Assembly (NCBI GenBank): GCA_945865705.1
Contig: CAMBEY010000116.1
Coordinates: 1 to 8,680, forward strand
Direction of reading: 5' to 3'
Length of the DNA: 8,680 nucleotides
Origin: Candidatus Sulfopaludibacter sp. SbA3
Lineage (GTDB): Bacteria; Acidobacteriota; Terriglobia; 2-12-FULL-54-10
Shown here: positions 1 through 6,231 of the stretch, piece after piece
How the letters are laid out: each line of letters starts with the position of its first letter
Position numbering within the stretch: the first letter of the stretch is position 1
Notes under the pieces: model-generated
The model's database searches: none
What the model was told of the DNA's origin: nothing
The model's input: only the letters and a program-made list of their open reading frames with translations
Program-made: the position numbers and the translations under genes

Positions 1-867
1 GTTGCGGCTGGTCTGCAATTGCCCGAGCACCTGACGCTCCTGAGGTGTCGCATCGCTCAGCAGGCGCAGCGTCTGTGGTGCATGGCAGGCAAAGACCATG
101 TGGTCAAAGCTCTCTGCGGGGCGGTTGGCAAAGTGAACTTGCACCGCGGCCGCTGTTCGGTTTACGCCGATGATATCGCAGGAGAGCTGGATGCGGTCGC
201 GATAAGCAGCCGTCAGGGCTGGGATGTAGCTGCTGCTCCCGCCGCGAAGGGTGTACCACTGTGCCTGAGTCGTCAGCCCCAGAAACCCGTGATTATCGAA
301 GAAGCGCACCAGCGTGAACGCAGGAAAATCCTCCATTTCCTCGAGCGAAGTGGACCAGACTGACGCCGCCATGGGATAGAGATAGTAGCGCTTGAACTCT
401 GCGCTGAAATTATGAGCGTCCAGATACTGACGTAATGTTATGTCCGCATTTGCCGGGTCCAGCAGCAACTGGCGGGCTTCGCGGTTGAAACGCAGAATCT
501 CGCCGAGGAACCGGTAATGCGAAGGCCGCAGCCAGGCAGCAGGTTGCGAGAAGAACCCGCTCAGACCGCGGCTGCTGTACTCGAATCCAGTCTGGCGGCA
601 GGAAACGCCGAACGACATATCGCTCTCCTGCCGCGCCACTCCCAACGAACGAAAGAGCCGCACCAGATTCGGGTAAGTCCGGTCATTGTGCACGATGAAG
701 CCGGTGTCAATGGGCAGGGGCCCGCTGCTGGTCTCGATGGTGTGAGTGTGCGTGTGGCCTCCCAGCCGGGACTCTTTCTCTAGTAGAAAAACCTCATGCT
801 TCCGGCTCAGCAAATGAGCCGCAGCCATGCCTGAAATGCCCGCGCCAATGACTGCAATACGACTCAT
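1..867 (-). CDS. COG2907-type FAD/NAD(P)-binding amine-oxidase-like protein, C-terminus cut by window edge
   Basis: The minus-strand frame is open from ATG at 867 to base 1, giving 289 residues with no stop. The Rossmann FAD motif is at the N-terminus (VIGAGISG, residues 6-13), followed by a conserved acidic residue E30 and GGHTHTH at 36-42. Further along are DTGFIVHND (54-62) and WYTLRGGSSSYI (204-215), which are typical of the COG2907 flavoproteins. That family is usually a little over 400 residues, so about a third is missing off the left edge. The exact reaction is unknown. Relatives sit beside Cfa-like methyltransferases in light- or singlet-oxygen-controlled clusters, such as the Rhodobacter ChrR/sigma-E regulon, and are thought to act on membrane fatty acids. 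It is divergent from the B12 regulator and shares its operator. The start is supported by the Rossmann fold beginning at residue 3. The family call is solid and the substrate is not. Confidence 0.88.
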   Translation of the reverse strand, partial: MSRIAVIGAGISGMAAAHLLSRKHEVFLLEKESRLGGHTHTHTIETSSGPLPIDTGFIVHNDRTYPNLVRLFRSLGVARQESDMSFGVSCRQTGFEYSSRGLSGFFSQPAAWLRPSHYRFLGEILRFNREARQLLLDPANADITLRQYLDAHNFSAEFKRYYLYPMAASVWSTSLEEMEDFPAFTLVRFFDNHGFLGLTTQAQWYTLRGGSSSYIPALTAAYRDRIQLSCDIIGVNRTAAAVQVHFANRPAESFDHMVFACHAPQTLRLLSDATPQERQVLGQLQTSRN

Positions 868-922
868 GCCTGCTCTCAATCCATCCGCCACAGAATTTCC
901 GATTCACCCACTGCCGTCACGA

Positions 923-951
923 GAAATACAGCATGGCGCTTAATTTGTCAA
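923..951 (-). promoter_or_regulatory. Candidate promoter of the divergent flavoprotein gene
   Basis: Read on the minus strand, a perfect -35 box TTGACA (951-946) is followed by 17 bases and TATTTC (928-923). The -10 matches only the first three consensus bases, so it is weak and may need an activator or may be misplaced. Transcription would begin near 916, leaving a leader of about 50 bases before the ATG at 867. A weak GAGAGCAGG-like ribosome site lies just before that ATG. The -35 box is the left end of the shared inverted repeat. Confidence 0.5.
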
Positions 952-978
952 TGATTTGTCCAAGACATTTGCTTGACA
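946..978. promoter_or_regulatory. Probable operator of the B12/MerR regulator: 33-bp inverted repeat with 11-bp-phased half-sites
   Basis: The two 15-base arms (946-960 and 964-978) match in inverted orientation at 11 of 15 positions around the centre at 962. Each arm holds two GACA half-sites 11 bp apart: on the minus strand at 949-946 and 960-957, on the plus strand at 964-967 and 975-978. The left part also reads as an 11-bp direct repeat, TTTGTCAATGA then TTTGTCCAAGA, identical at 9 of 11 positions. CarH-type regulators are known to bind as tetramers to 11-bp-phased sites overlapping a -35 box, so the fit is good. The outer ends are the -35 boxes of both divergent promoters. Binding has not been shown; the assignment rests on symmetry and position. 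Confidence 0.72.
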
Positions 979-1001
979 TAAAATTGCACGACTGCTATAG
1001 T
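973..1001 (+). promoter_or_regulatory. Strong sigma-70-type promoter of the regulator gene and operon
   Basis: A perfect -35 box TTGACA (973-978), a 17-bp spacer and TATAGT (996-1001, five of six consensus bases) form a near-ideal promoter. Transcription should start near 1008, just before the ATG at 1011. The -35 box is the right end of the inverted repeat, so a bound regulator would block it. No second promoter is apparent downstream, so this one may drive all nine plus-strand genes. Confidence 0.82.
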
Positions 1002-1010
1002 CAGCTGGAG

Positions 1011-1940
1011 ATGACGACTCAATACCCCATCAGCGCCGCGGCCCGGCTGACCGGCATTCCATTGGACACATTGCGTGCCTGGGAACGCCGCTATGGAGCC
1101 GTGGTGCCCGTGCGCACTGCACGCGGCCGGGCATACTCGCAGGCGCAGATCGAGCGGCTGCTACTGCTGCGCGAGGCTGTGGGGCAGGGCCATGCCATTG
1201 GCCAGGTCGCTTCCGTCCCCGACCGCCAGCTCGGCGAACTACTGAAAAAGGGCGTCTCCCTGCGCACGACGCCCCAGACCGTGCTTAACGGTTCCGAACA
1301 GGACATTTCAGGCGACATCCTCGGGCCGGTTTTGCAAACCCTGTACCGCTTCGACTATGCCGGAACCGAGCGCGAACTCAATCGGCTCGCGGCGACAGTG
1401 GCCAGTCCGCGCGAGCTGGTTCACCGCGTCGCGCTGCCACTGATGCGCTCGGTGGGCGAGCGCTGGCATGAAGGCAAGTGCGGAATCGCGCAGGAACACA
1501 TGATCAGCAATCTGCTGACTGCACTGCTGTCTTCGCTGGTTCGGACATATTCCAATTCAAATCCCGCGGCTCGTGTCCTGCTTGCTACGCCGCAAAGCGA
1601 GCGGCATGGATTTCCCATACTGGCCGCCGCTATGCTGACCGCGGCGGGCGGTCTGGGCGTGATTTATCTGGGGACCGAGCTACCGGCGGCTGACCTGATG
1701 CAAGCTGCGCGCCGCAGCGAGTCAGATGCCGTCTTGCTGAGTCTTTCGGCGCCACCCACGGCGGAAGTGCTACAGGACATCCTGGTGGTCGGCAAGAAAC
1801 TTGCCCGCCACGCCAAGCTCTGGCTGGGCGCCTCCCCTGCCTTGGATATAAACCCGCATCTAACCGAAGAGCACTGGCTGCCATTGCGGGATTTCATAGA
1901 GCTCGAGAGCCAGCTCAAGGCGCTTGGGGCAAGGTTCTAG
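1011..1940 (+). CDS. MerR-family B12-dependent photoreceptor repressor (CarH/LitR type)
   Basis: This 309-residue transcription factor has three parts. The MerR winged helix-turn-helix is at residues 5-75, with LRAWERRYG at 21-29. A helical cap domain (about 100-185) carries the W152...E162-H163 signature that shields the upper face of adenosylcobalamin. A cobalamin-binding Rossmann domain (about 186-305) has H199 in SERHGFP, placed as the lower axial ligand, followed by IYLGTELP and LLSLS. In CarH/LitR proteins the dark adenosylcobalamin form is a DNA-binding tetramer that light breaks apart. All key residues seem present, so light sensing is expected. I chose ATG 1011 because the promoter lies inside any longer version starting at 933, and the HTH begins right after 1011. 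It probably represses itself and the divergent flavoprotein. No symbol is given because carH and litR are both used. Confidence 0.9.
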   Translation: MTTQYPISAAARLTGIPLDTLRAWERRYGAVVPVRTARGRAYSQAQIERLLLLREAVGQGHAIGQVASVPDRQLGELLKKGVSLRTTPQTVLNGSEQDISGDILGPVLQTLYRFDYAGTERELNRLAATVASPRELVHRVALPLMRSVGERWHEGKCGIAQEHMISNLLTALLSSLVRTYSNSNPAARVLLATPQSERHGFPILAAAMLTAAGGLGVIYLGTELPAADLMQAARRSESDAVLLSLSAPPTAEVLQDILVVGKKLARHAKLWLGASPALDINPHLTEEHWLPLRDFIELESQLKALGARF

Positions 1941-2002
1941 AACACCCTGAAGTTTTCGTAGTTGGGTAATGGCGTGCCAAGCCGCAGCAGGAATGAGGCA
2001 AG

Positions 2003-2350
2003 ATGCGAATAAAAAACTTACTGATCCTTCTCTTCGCGGCAATCTTCCTCTGGATGGTTGGTATGACCATAACCGTCAGCCTTCAAAAACCGTTGTGGCT
2101 GGCCGGTTCGGAGTTCAGTTGGAAAGACAGCCCTTGGGCTGTAGCCACGTTGTTTGATGCCTACTTTGGATTCGTCACTTTCTTTGTGTGGGTGTGTATG
2201 AAGGAAGCCACTTGGCTGGCACGGGGGGTCTGGTTCGTGCTCATAATGTCGCTCGGCAATATCGCGATGTCCGGCTACGTCCTGCTGCAACTGATGCGCC
2301 TGAAGGATGACGAGCCCATGGCGAATCTTCTGCTGAGGAGCCCTAGATAA
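2003..2350 (+). CDS. Small three-helix membrane protein, DUF1475-like
   Basis: This is a 115-residue protein with three likely membrane helices (about 5-26, 46-66 and 74-98) and a charged C-terminal tail. The pattern PWAVATLFDAYFGF (44-57), the WVCMKEATW stretch (63-71) and the third helix with LGN (84-86) and YVLLQLM (92-98) recall DUF1475 proteins; this match is from memory and moderately sure. No enzyme motif or signal cleavage site is visible. A GAGG ribosome site (1995-1998) lies four bases before the ATG. The gap after the regulator is 62 bases, with no terminator or promoter that I can see. Its stop TAA overlaps the next ATG by one base (TAATG), which implies coupled translation with the DUF2062 gene. 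Function unknown; the setting suggests a membrane role in the light response. Confidence 0.78.
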   Translation: MRIKNLLILLFAAIFLWMVGMTITVSLQKPLWLAGSEFSWKDSPWAVATLFDAYFGFVTFFVWVCMKEATWLARGVWFVLIMSLGNIAMSGYVLLQLMRLKDDEPMANLLLRSPR

Positions 2351-2853
2351 TGGCTGGTCTTGCATTTACAAAATTCGGCAGCCGTATCCGGGCCTTGTTT
2401 CTGTCTGGCATTACTCCGGAGAAGCTCGCGGCCAGCATTGTGATGGGGCTGATGATTGGAGTGTTTCCAATCCTGGGAACTACAACACTGCTTTGCGCGC
2501 TTGCTGCCTGGCGGCTGGGCTTAAACATCCCGGCGATACAGTTGGTGAACTATATCAGCGCTCCCTTGCAAATTGTTTGCTTGTTCCCTTTCATTCGTCT
2601 GGGAGAAACTATCTTTGGCGCTGCGGCGCTGAACCTCTCCGCAGCACAGATCGCCAATATGAGCGCAAGCGATGTACCTCAGGCATTCACCAGTCTCTGG
2701 ACGGCGGGCCTGCACGCCGCAGCGGGATGGCTGCTGATTGCCCCCGCCTTGGGCGCGCTGGCCTATCATCCACTTGTCGCGGCGCTGCGGCGAATTGGCA
2801 AGGCAATTGCCGGCGGCAGTTTGGCCCCGGCCGCGACGCAGGAATCTCTATGA
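2350..2853 (+). CDS. DUF2062 membrane protein
   Basis: The 167-residue protein has the DUF2062 core: GITPEKLA at 20-27, a glycine-rich helix with IGVFPILGTTTLLC (36-49), and QLVNYISAPLQ at 64-74. Hydrophobic helices lie at about 28-55, 64-82 and 113-140, which suggests an inner-membrane protein. The length is normal for a single-domain member. The family's biochemical role is not known. Some members are fused or adjacent to glycosyltransferases or lipid-modifying genes, and here it sits between two other membrane proteins. The start overlaps the previous stop by one base and the stop overlaps the next start by four (ATGA), so the three membrane proteins are probably made together in fixed ratio. 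Confidence 0.88.
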   Translation: MAGLAFTKFGSRIRALFLSGITPEKLAASIVMGLMIGVFPILGTTTLLCALAAWRLGLNIPAIQLVNYISAPLQIVCLFPFIRLGETIFGAAALNLSAAQIANMSASDVPQAFTSLWTAGLHAAAGWLLIAPALGALAYHPLVAALRRIGKAIAGGSLAPAATQESL

Positions 2854-3668
2854 TCACGCAAGCCATCGCGCTGCTGCTGCCCGGCACCGGACTGGTGATC
2901 GGCCTGATGTTTGTGCTCTGGCTGATTCACTTGCGCATGGGCAATGCCAGCATCGTGGACCCCGGCTGGGCCTACGGGCTGGCGATCATGGCCCTGACGT
3001 TTGCGCTGCTGGGGCCGGGCTATTTCTGGCGCAGATGGCTTATGGCCGGGATGGCGCTGGCCTGGGGACTCCGATTGGGAACCTATCTACTGCTGCGGAT
3101 TCTGGGCAAGGAAGAAGAGGGGCGCTATCAGGAGCTGCGGCGCAGATGGAAGACGAACCTGAAATGGAAGTTTCTGCTCTTCTTCCAGTTTCAGGCCGTG
3201 CTGGTGATTTTCCTCTCATTGCCGTTCCTGCTGGCGGCACTGAACACCGCGCCTGCCATTTCCGCGCTGGAGATGATCGGCGCTGCCTTGTGGCTGGCGG
3301 CACGGGCAGGCGAAAGCACTGCCGACAGACAGCTGGCGGCGTTCAAACGAGAAAGTGGAACCAGCAAACAGGTCTGCCAGCGCGGTCTTTGGGCATACTC
3401 GCGGCATCCCAATTACTTTTTTGAATGGCTGGTCTGGGTGGCATGGGCGATTTTCGCGGCAGCATCGCCCTGGGGATGGGTGGCGCTGCTCTGCCCGTTG
3501 CTGATGCTCTACCTTTTGTTCCGCGTTACGGGCATTCCCGCGACGGAGCAGCAGGCCCTGAGCACCAAAGGGGATGCGTATCGCCTCTACCAGCAAGCAA
3601 CCAGCGCCTTTGTACCCTGGTTTCACAAGCCCGCGCCAATCGCGGATAACCGCATCGCGGCTCGATGA
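2850..3668 (+). CDS. DUF1295 membrane protein (steroid 5-alpha-reductase / ICMT-like fold)
   Basis: This 272-residue multi-pass membrane protein carries the DUF1295 marks in order: ASIVDPGW (33-40), WGLRLGTYL (72-80), GESTADRQLAAFK (154-166), and GLWAYSRHPNYFFEW (179-193), the conserved segment shared with steroid reductases and isoprenylcysteine methyltransferases. It ends with the TGIPATEQQ region (227-235) and the C-terminal Y-x-x-Y-x-x-x-T-x-x-F-x-P-W-F pattern (244-258). The fold suggests an NADPH-dependent reductase acting on a membrane lipid, but bacterial DUF1295 substrates are not established. Next to a Cfa-like methyltransferase, a modified fatty acyl chain is a reasonable guess. 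The start at 2850 overlaps the previous stop as ATGA; the frame is open far upstream, but that stretch lies over the DUF2062 gene and is not conserved in style. Confidence 0.9.
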   Translation: MITQAIALLLPGTGLVIGLMFVLWLIHLRMGNASIVDPGWAYGLAIMALTFALLGPGYFWRRWLMAGMALAWGLRLGTYLLLRILGKEEEGRYQELRRRWKTNLKWKFLLFFQFQAVLVIFLSLPFLLAALNTAPAISALEMIGAALWLAARAGESTADRQLAAFKRESGTSKQVCQRGLWAYSRHPNYFFEWLVWVAWAIFAAASPWGWVALLCPLLMLYLLFRVTGIPATEQQALSTKGDAYRLYQQATSAFVPWFHKPAPIADNRIAAR

Positions 3669-3678
3669 GGATTAAATC

Positions 3679-4776
3679 ATGGCAACGACAAATGATCTGG
3701 TAACCACTGGTTCCTCCATTCCCATTGATTGGACGCAGGGCTGGCTGGAGCGCGACCTTCTGCCCGACTGGCTGATTCGGCTGGGGATTCGGCGGCTCCT
3801 CGCCCAGCGTCTCCGCGAGGAGGATAAGGGTTCGCCGAAAGCACAACTCGCTCATAAGATGCAGTTGATCAGCCGACTGCAGCTCGGACCGCTAGCGATC
3901 GAAACGGCGGCGGCAAACAAACAGCACTATGAAGTCCCGGCGCGTTTTTTCCAATTGGCACTGGGCCCGCACCTGAAGTACAGCTCGGCGCTATGGGAGC
4001 AAGATACACGCACCCTGGCCGATGCTGAGGCGGCCATGTTGTCGCTGACCTGCCAACGCGCGGAACTGGCGGATGGGCAACGCATTCTGGAGCTGGGCTG
4101 CGGCTGGGGATCGCTCGCGCTATACATGGCAGAGAAGTTCCCTGCCAGCCGGATAGTCAGCGTGTCCAACTCCCGCTCTCAAAAAGAGTTCATCGATTCG
4201 CTAGCGGTGGCGCACGGCCTGGCCAATCTGCAGGTCATCACGGCGGACATGAACCACTTTCAAGCCCCGGGCACGTTCGACCGAGTCGTGTCGGTCGAGA
4301 TGTTCGAACACATGCGGAACTACGAACTTCTGCTCGGGCGCATCGCGGCCTGGATGAATCCGGACGCTAGACTCTTTGTTCATATTTTCACTCATGCGCG
4401 GTTCGCCTACCCGTTTGAAGTGCGCGATTCCAGCGACTGGATGGCGCAGCACTTCTTTACCGGCGGCATCATGCCCAGCGATGACCTGCTGCTCTATTTC
4501 CAGACCGATTTGAAACTGGCGAACCATTGGCAGGTGAGCGGCACGCATTATCAGAAAACGGCGGAGTGCTGGCTGCAGAATACCGATCAGCATCGCGCAG
4601 AGATACTGGACCTGTTCGCCAATACCTACGGCCGCTCGCTTCACGCTCGGCAGGCACGCACGGAAGCGTTGCGCTGGCTGGTACGCTGGCGGGTTTTCTT
4701 CATGGCCTGCGCGGAACTATGGGGATACCGGCACGGGAAAGAGTGGGGTGTTTCACACTACTTGTTTAGGAAGTAA
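3679..4776 (+). CDS. Cfa-like SAM-dependent fatty-acyl methyltransferase
   Basis: The 365-residue protein belongs to the cyclopropane-fatty-acid synthase superfamily. An N-terminal helical part (1-80) precedes QHYEVPARFFQLALGP (82-97) and KYSSALW (100-106). The SAM motif LELGCGWG is at 137-144, SVEMFEHMRNYE at 205-216 and VHIFTH at 234-239. Of the residues that hold the catalytic bicarbonate in E. coli Cfa, the Glu (E209), His (H235) and Tyr (Y291) are kept, but the Cys of YSC is Ser here (S103). The EMFEHMRNYE form and this change place it with the CfaA/UfaM and coclaurine-methyltransferase-like branch rather than classical Cfa. Some relatives make methylated trans-unsaturated fatty acids on the way to furan fatty acids. 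The product here may be a cyclopropane or a methyl branch. A GAGG ribosome site (3667-3670) overlaps the previous stop, eight bases before the ATG. Confidence 0.88.
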   Translation: MATTNDLVTTGSSIPIDWTQGWLERDLLPDWLIRLGIRRLLAQRLREEDKGSPKAQLAHKMQLISRLQLGPLAIETAAANKQHYEVPARFFQLALGPHLKYSSALWEQDTRTLADAEAAMLSLTCQRAELADGQRILELGCGWGSLALYMAEKFPASRIVSVSNSRSQKEFIDSLAVAHGLANLQVITADMNHFQAPGTFDRVVSVEMFEHMRNYELLLGRIAAWMNPDARLFVHIFTHARFAYPFEVRDSSDWMAQHFFTGGIMPSDDLLLYFQTDLKLANHWQVSGTHYQKTAECWLQNTDQHRAEILDLFANTYGRSLHARQARTEALRWLVRWRVFFMACAELWGYRHGKEWGVSHYLFRK

Positions 4777-4781
4777 ACAGC

Positions 4782-4850
4782 ATGCATCCATTAAATTTTG
4801 GGGCACGGCGCAGCAAGCAAATCCAGGAAAGCGGAGAAGAAAAAATATGA
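4782..4850 (+). CDS. Possible 22-codon leader ORF in front of folE
   Basis: A short frame begins at ATG 4782 (MHPLNFGARR...) and ends in EEKI, with its TGA at 4848-4850. A good ribosome site AGGAAG (4768-4773) lies eight bases before the ATG, at the very end of the methyltransferase gene. The stop overlaps the folE start as ATGA, the usual layout of translational coupling. The peptide is basic then acidic, with no family match that I know. It could couple folE translation to upstream ribosomes, or it could be chance in a 70-base gap. The site, spacing and exact overlap make it worth recording at low confidence. Confidence 0.35.
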   Translation: MHPLNFGARRSKQIQESGEEKI

Positions 4851-5503
4851 ACGGACAACTCAGCCGCGAAGTTACGGACCTTGATCTCCATCTGCCGACG
4901 AATAAGCCCGAACAATTTGCGGCAAGGGATTCCGCACAGGTCGCAGCCAGGAACACCGGGAATGCGCGCCTGGAAAAGATCTTGACTGACCTACTGACCG
5001 AACTCGGGGTGGATGTCCGCGAGCAGCACTTTCAGGAAACCCCAAAGCGGGTGGCGCGTGTTTATCGGGATCTGACTCGAGGATACCAGGCCAATCCCGG
5101 CGAGATACTGAAGAGCTTCACTTCAGATCATCGCGAATTGGTGGTTGTTTCAGACATTACATTCCAATCGCTGTGTCCTCATCACATGCTTATCTATCGG
5201 GGCACGATGCACCTCGGGTATATCCCCAACGGCAAGATTGTCGGGCTGTCAAAAATTCCGCGGCTGATTCAGGCCCTGGCCGCTCGGCTGATTGTTCAGG
5301 AAGAACTGGTGGCCGAGATCGCCGATGCGTTCATGGAACACGTGCGGCCGCTCGGCTGCGTAGTGAAGGCCACCGGCATGCACGATTGCGTCGCGGTGCG
5401 CGGCGGGCGGGCCGCAGAAACTAGCATGACCACCATTGTTCCTCGCGGCGTGTTTAAGGAAAGCTTCAACCTGATGGAAGAGTTTCATCGCGCCGTCGGC
5501 TGA
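4847..5503 (+). CDS. folE: GTP cyclohydrolase I (FolE, type IA)
   Basis: The 218-residue enzyme opens and rearranges GTP to dihydroneopterin triphosphate, the first step to folate and pterins, as a cytoplasmic homodecamer. Residue numbers happen to match E. coli FolE: zinc ligands C110, H113 and C181, catalytic H112 and H179, GLSKI with S135/K136, Q151-E152 for guanine binding, and R185. One change stands out: the usual CEHH is CPHH, with proline at 111. The N-terminal 40 residues are polar and likely flexible. The start at 4847 has GGAG (4833-4836) upstream; a longer version from 4748 would overlap the methyltransferase end and is unlikely. In this cluster folE may feed the methenyl-tetrahydrofolate antenna of the photolyase. 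A second housekeeping folE probably exists elsewhere in the genome. Confidence 0.93.
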   Translation: MNGQLSREVTDLDLHLPTNKPEQFAARDSAQVAARNTGNARLEKILTDLLTELGVDVREQHFQETPKRVARVYRDLTRGYQANPGEILKSFTSDHRELVVVSDITFQSLCPHHMLIYRGTMHLGYIPNGKIVGLSKIPRLIQALAARLIVQEELVAEIADAFMEHVRPLGCVVKATGMHDCVAVRGGRAAETSMTTIVPRGVFKESFNLMEEFHRAVG

Positions 5504-5552
5504 AGCCTGAGATAGAAGGCGTCAAGACTGTTGTTGGGAAGAGGCTACTCAC

Positions 5553-6209
5553 ATGGAACAAATCGTCCAAACAAGATTGCACGAGCTTCAGGCCACGCGC
5601 GAGAAGACGCTGGACCTGGTGGAGAGCCTGAGTCAGGCTCAGTCGGAGTTCGCCCCCGCCTCGGGGAAATGGTCCATCGGGGAGGTGCTGGACCACCTGG
5701 TTCGCGCCGAACGGCTCTATCGCCAGAAGTTTGCCGAGCTGATTGAACTGGTAAAGTCAGGCAGGCCGGCTGTGTTGAGCGTCCGCTTTGCCGAGGTAAA
5801 CACCTCGATCGCTTTCATCCCCAAGCCGCTGCTCGGCCTGATGGAGGCTCCGCTGGGCGTGCTGAACTCCGTGATGCCGAAATGCGTTCGCGAGACTTTT
5901 GTGCAATATCGCCTGGTCCCGGCACAAGCGCCGTCCGTGGCTGAACCAACAAGAGGCCGGGCGCTGCAGGAACTGCGGAGCGACCTTCGCAACGCGCAGG
6001 CGGAGATGAAAGCATTGTTCGCCGCCAATCCGGATCTGGATTTCAAGCGGATGCGCGTCATCCATCCCCTCATGGGCGACAACAACATACCGGAGCTGCT
6101 GAAATTCATCGCCTCACACGAGCAGCGCCATCAGAATCAGCTTCGCGACATCCTAAAGCTCGCAGCGTTTCCCTCGACGATGCCGGCCGAAATGCCCGCC
6201 GCAACCTAA
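5553..6209 (+). CDS. DinB-like metal-binding four-helix protein
   Basis: The 218-residue protein has the DinB/YfiT layout. Helix 1 (about 5-30) is followed by GKWSIGEVLDHLVRAE (38-53) carrying the first metal His (H48), and SHEQRHQNQL (188-197) carries H189 and H193, giving a three-His site. The middle stretch (about 75-135), with EAPLG and VPAQAPS, is an insertion-like loop often seen in longer DinB_2 members. Many relatives bind a divalent metal and some are thiol transferases for bacillithiol or mycothiol; the reaction here is unknown. It may detoxify an electrophile or oxidised lipid formed in light, but that is speculation. GAGG (5541-5544) lies eight bases before the ATG. The gaps are 49 bases after folE and 22 before the photolyase. 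Confidence 0.85.
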   Translation: MEQIVQTRLHELQATREKTLDLVESLSQAQSEFAPASGKWSIGEVLDHLVRAERLYRQKFAELIELVKSGRPAVLSVRFAEVNTSIAFIPKPLLGLMEAPLGVLNSVMPKCVRETFVQYRLVPAQAPSVAEPTRGRALQELRSDLRNAQAEMKALFAANPDLDFKRMRVIHPLMGDNNIPELLKFIASHEQRHQNQLRDILKLAAFPSTMPAEMPAAT

Positions 6210-6231
6210 AACAGAATTCCCCACTCACCCT

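Noticed and set aside
19..783. Two plus-strand open frames (19-363 and 517-783)
   Set aside because: They lie antisense to the clear flavoprotein gene and show no domain.
933..1010. A 26-residue N-terminal extension of the regulator starting at ATG 933
   Set aside because: It would place the strong promoter and operator inside the coding region, and the HTH domain starts right after ATG 1011.
1941..2002. A terminator or second promoter after the regulator gene
   Set aside because: I found no GC-rich hairpin with a T-run and no convincing -35/-10 pair in this gap.
2493..2849. A 119-residue upstream extension of the DUF1295 gene
   Set aside because: The frame is open by chance over the DUF2062 gene; the extension has no domain, and ATG 2850 fits the ATGA overlap.
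2738..3424. A 228-codon plus-strand frame over DUF2062/DUF1295
   Set aside because: It is out of frame with two clear family proteins and rich in Arg, Ala and Gly, as expected of a shadow frame.
4748..4846. A 33-residue upstream extension of folE
   Set aside because: It overlaps the methyltransferase end, reads like untranslated sequence, and ATG 4847 has a ribosome site and matches E. coli FolE numbering.
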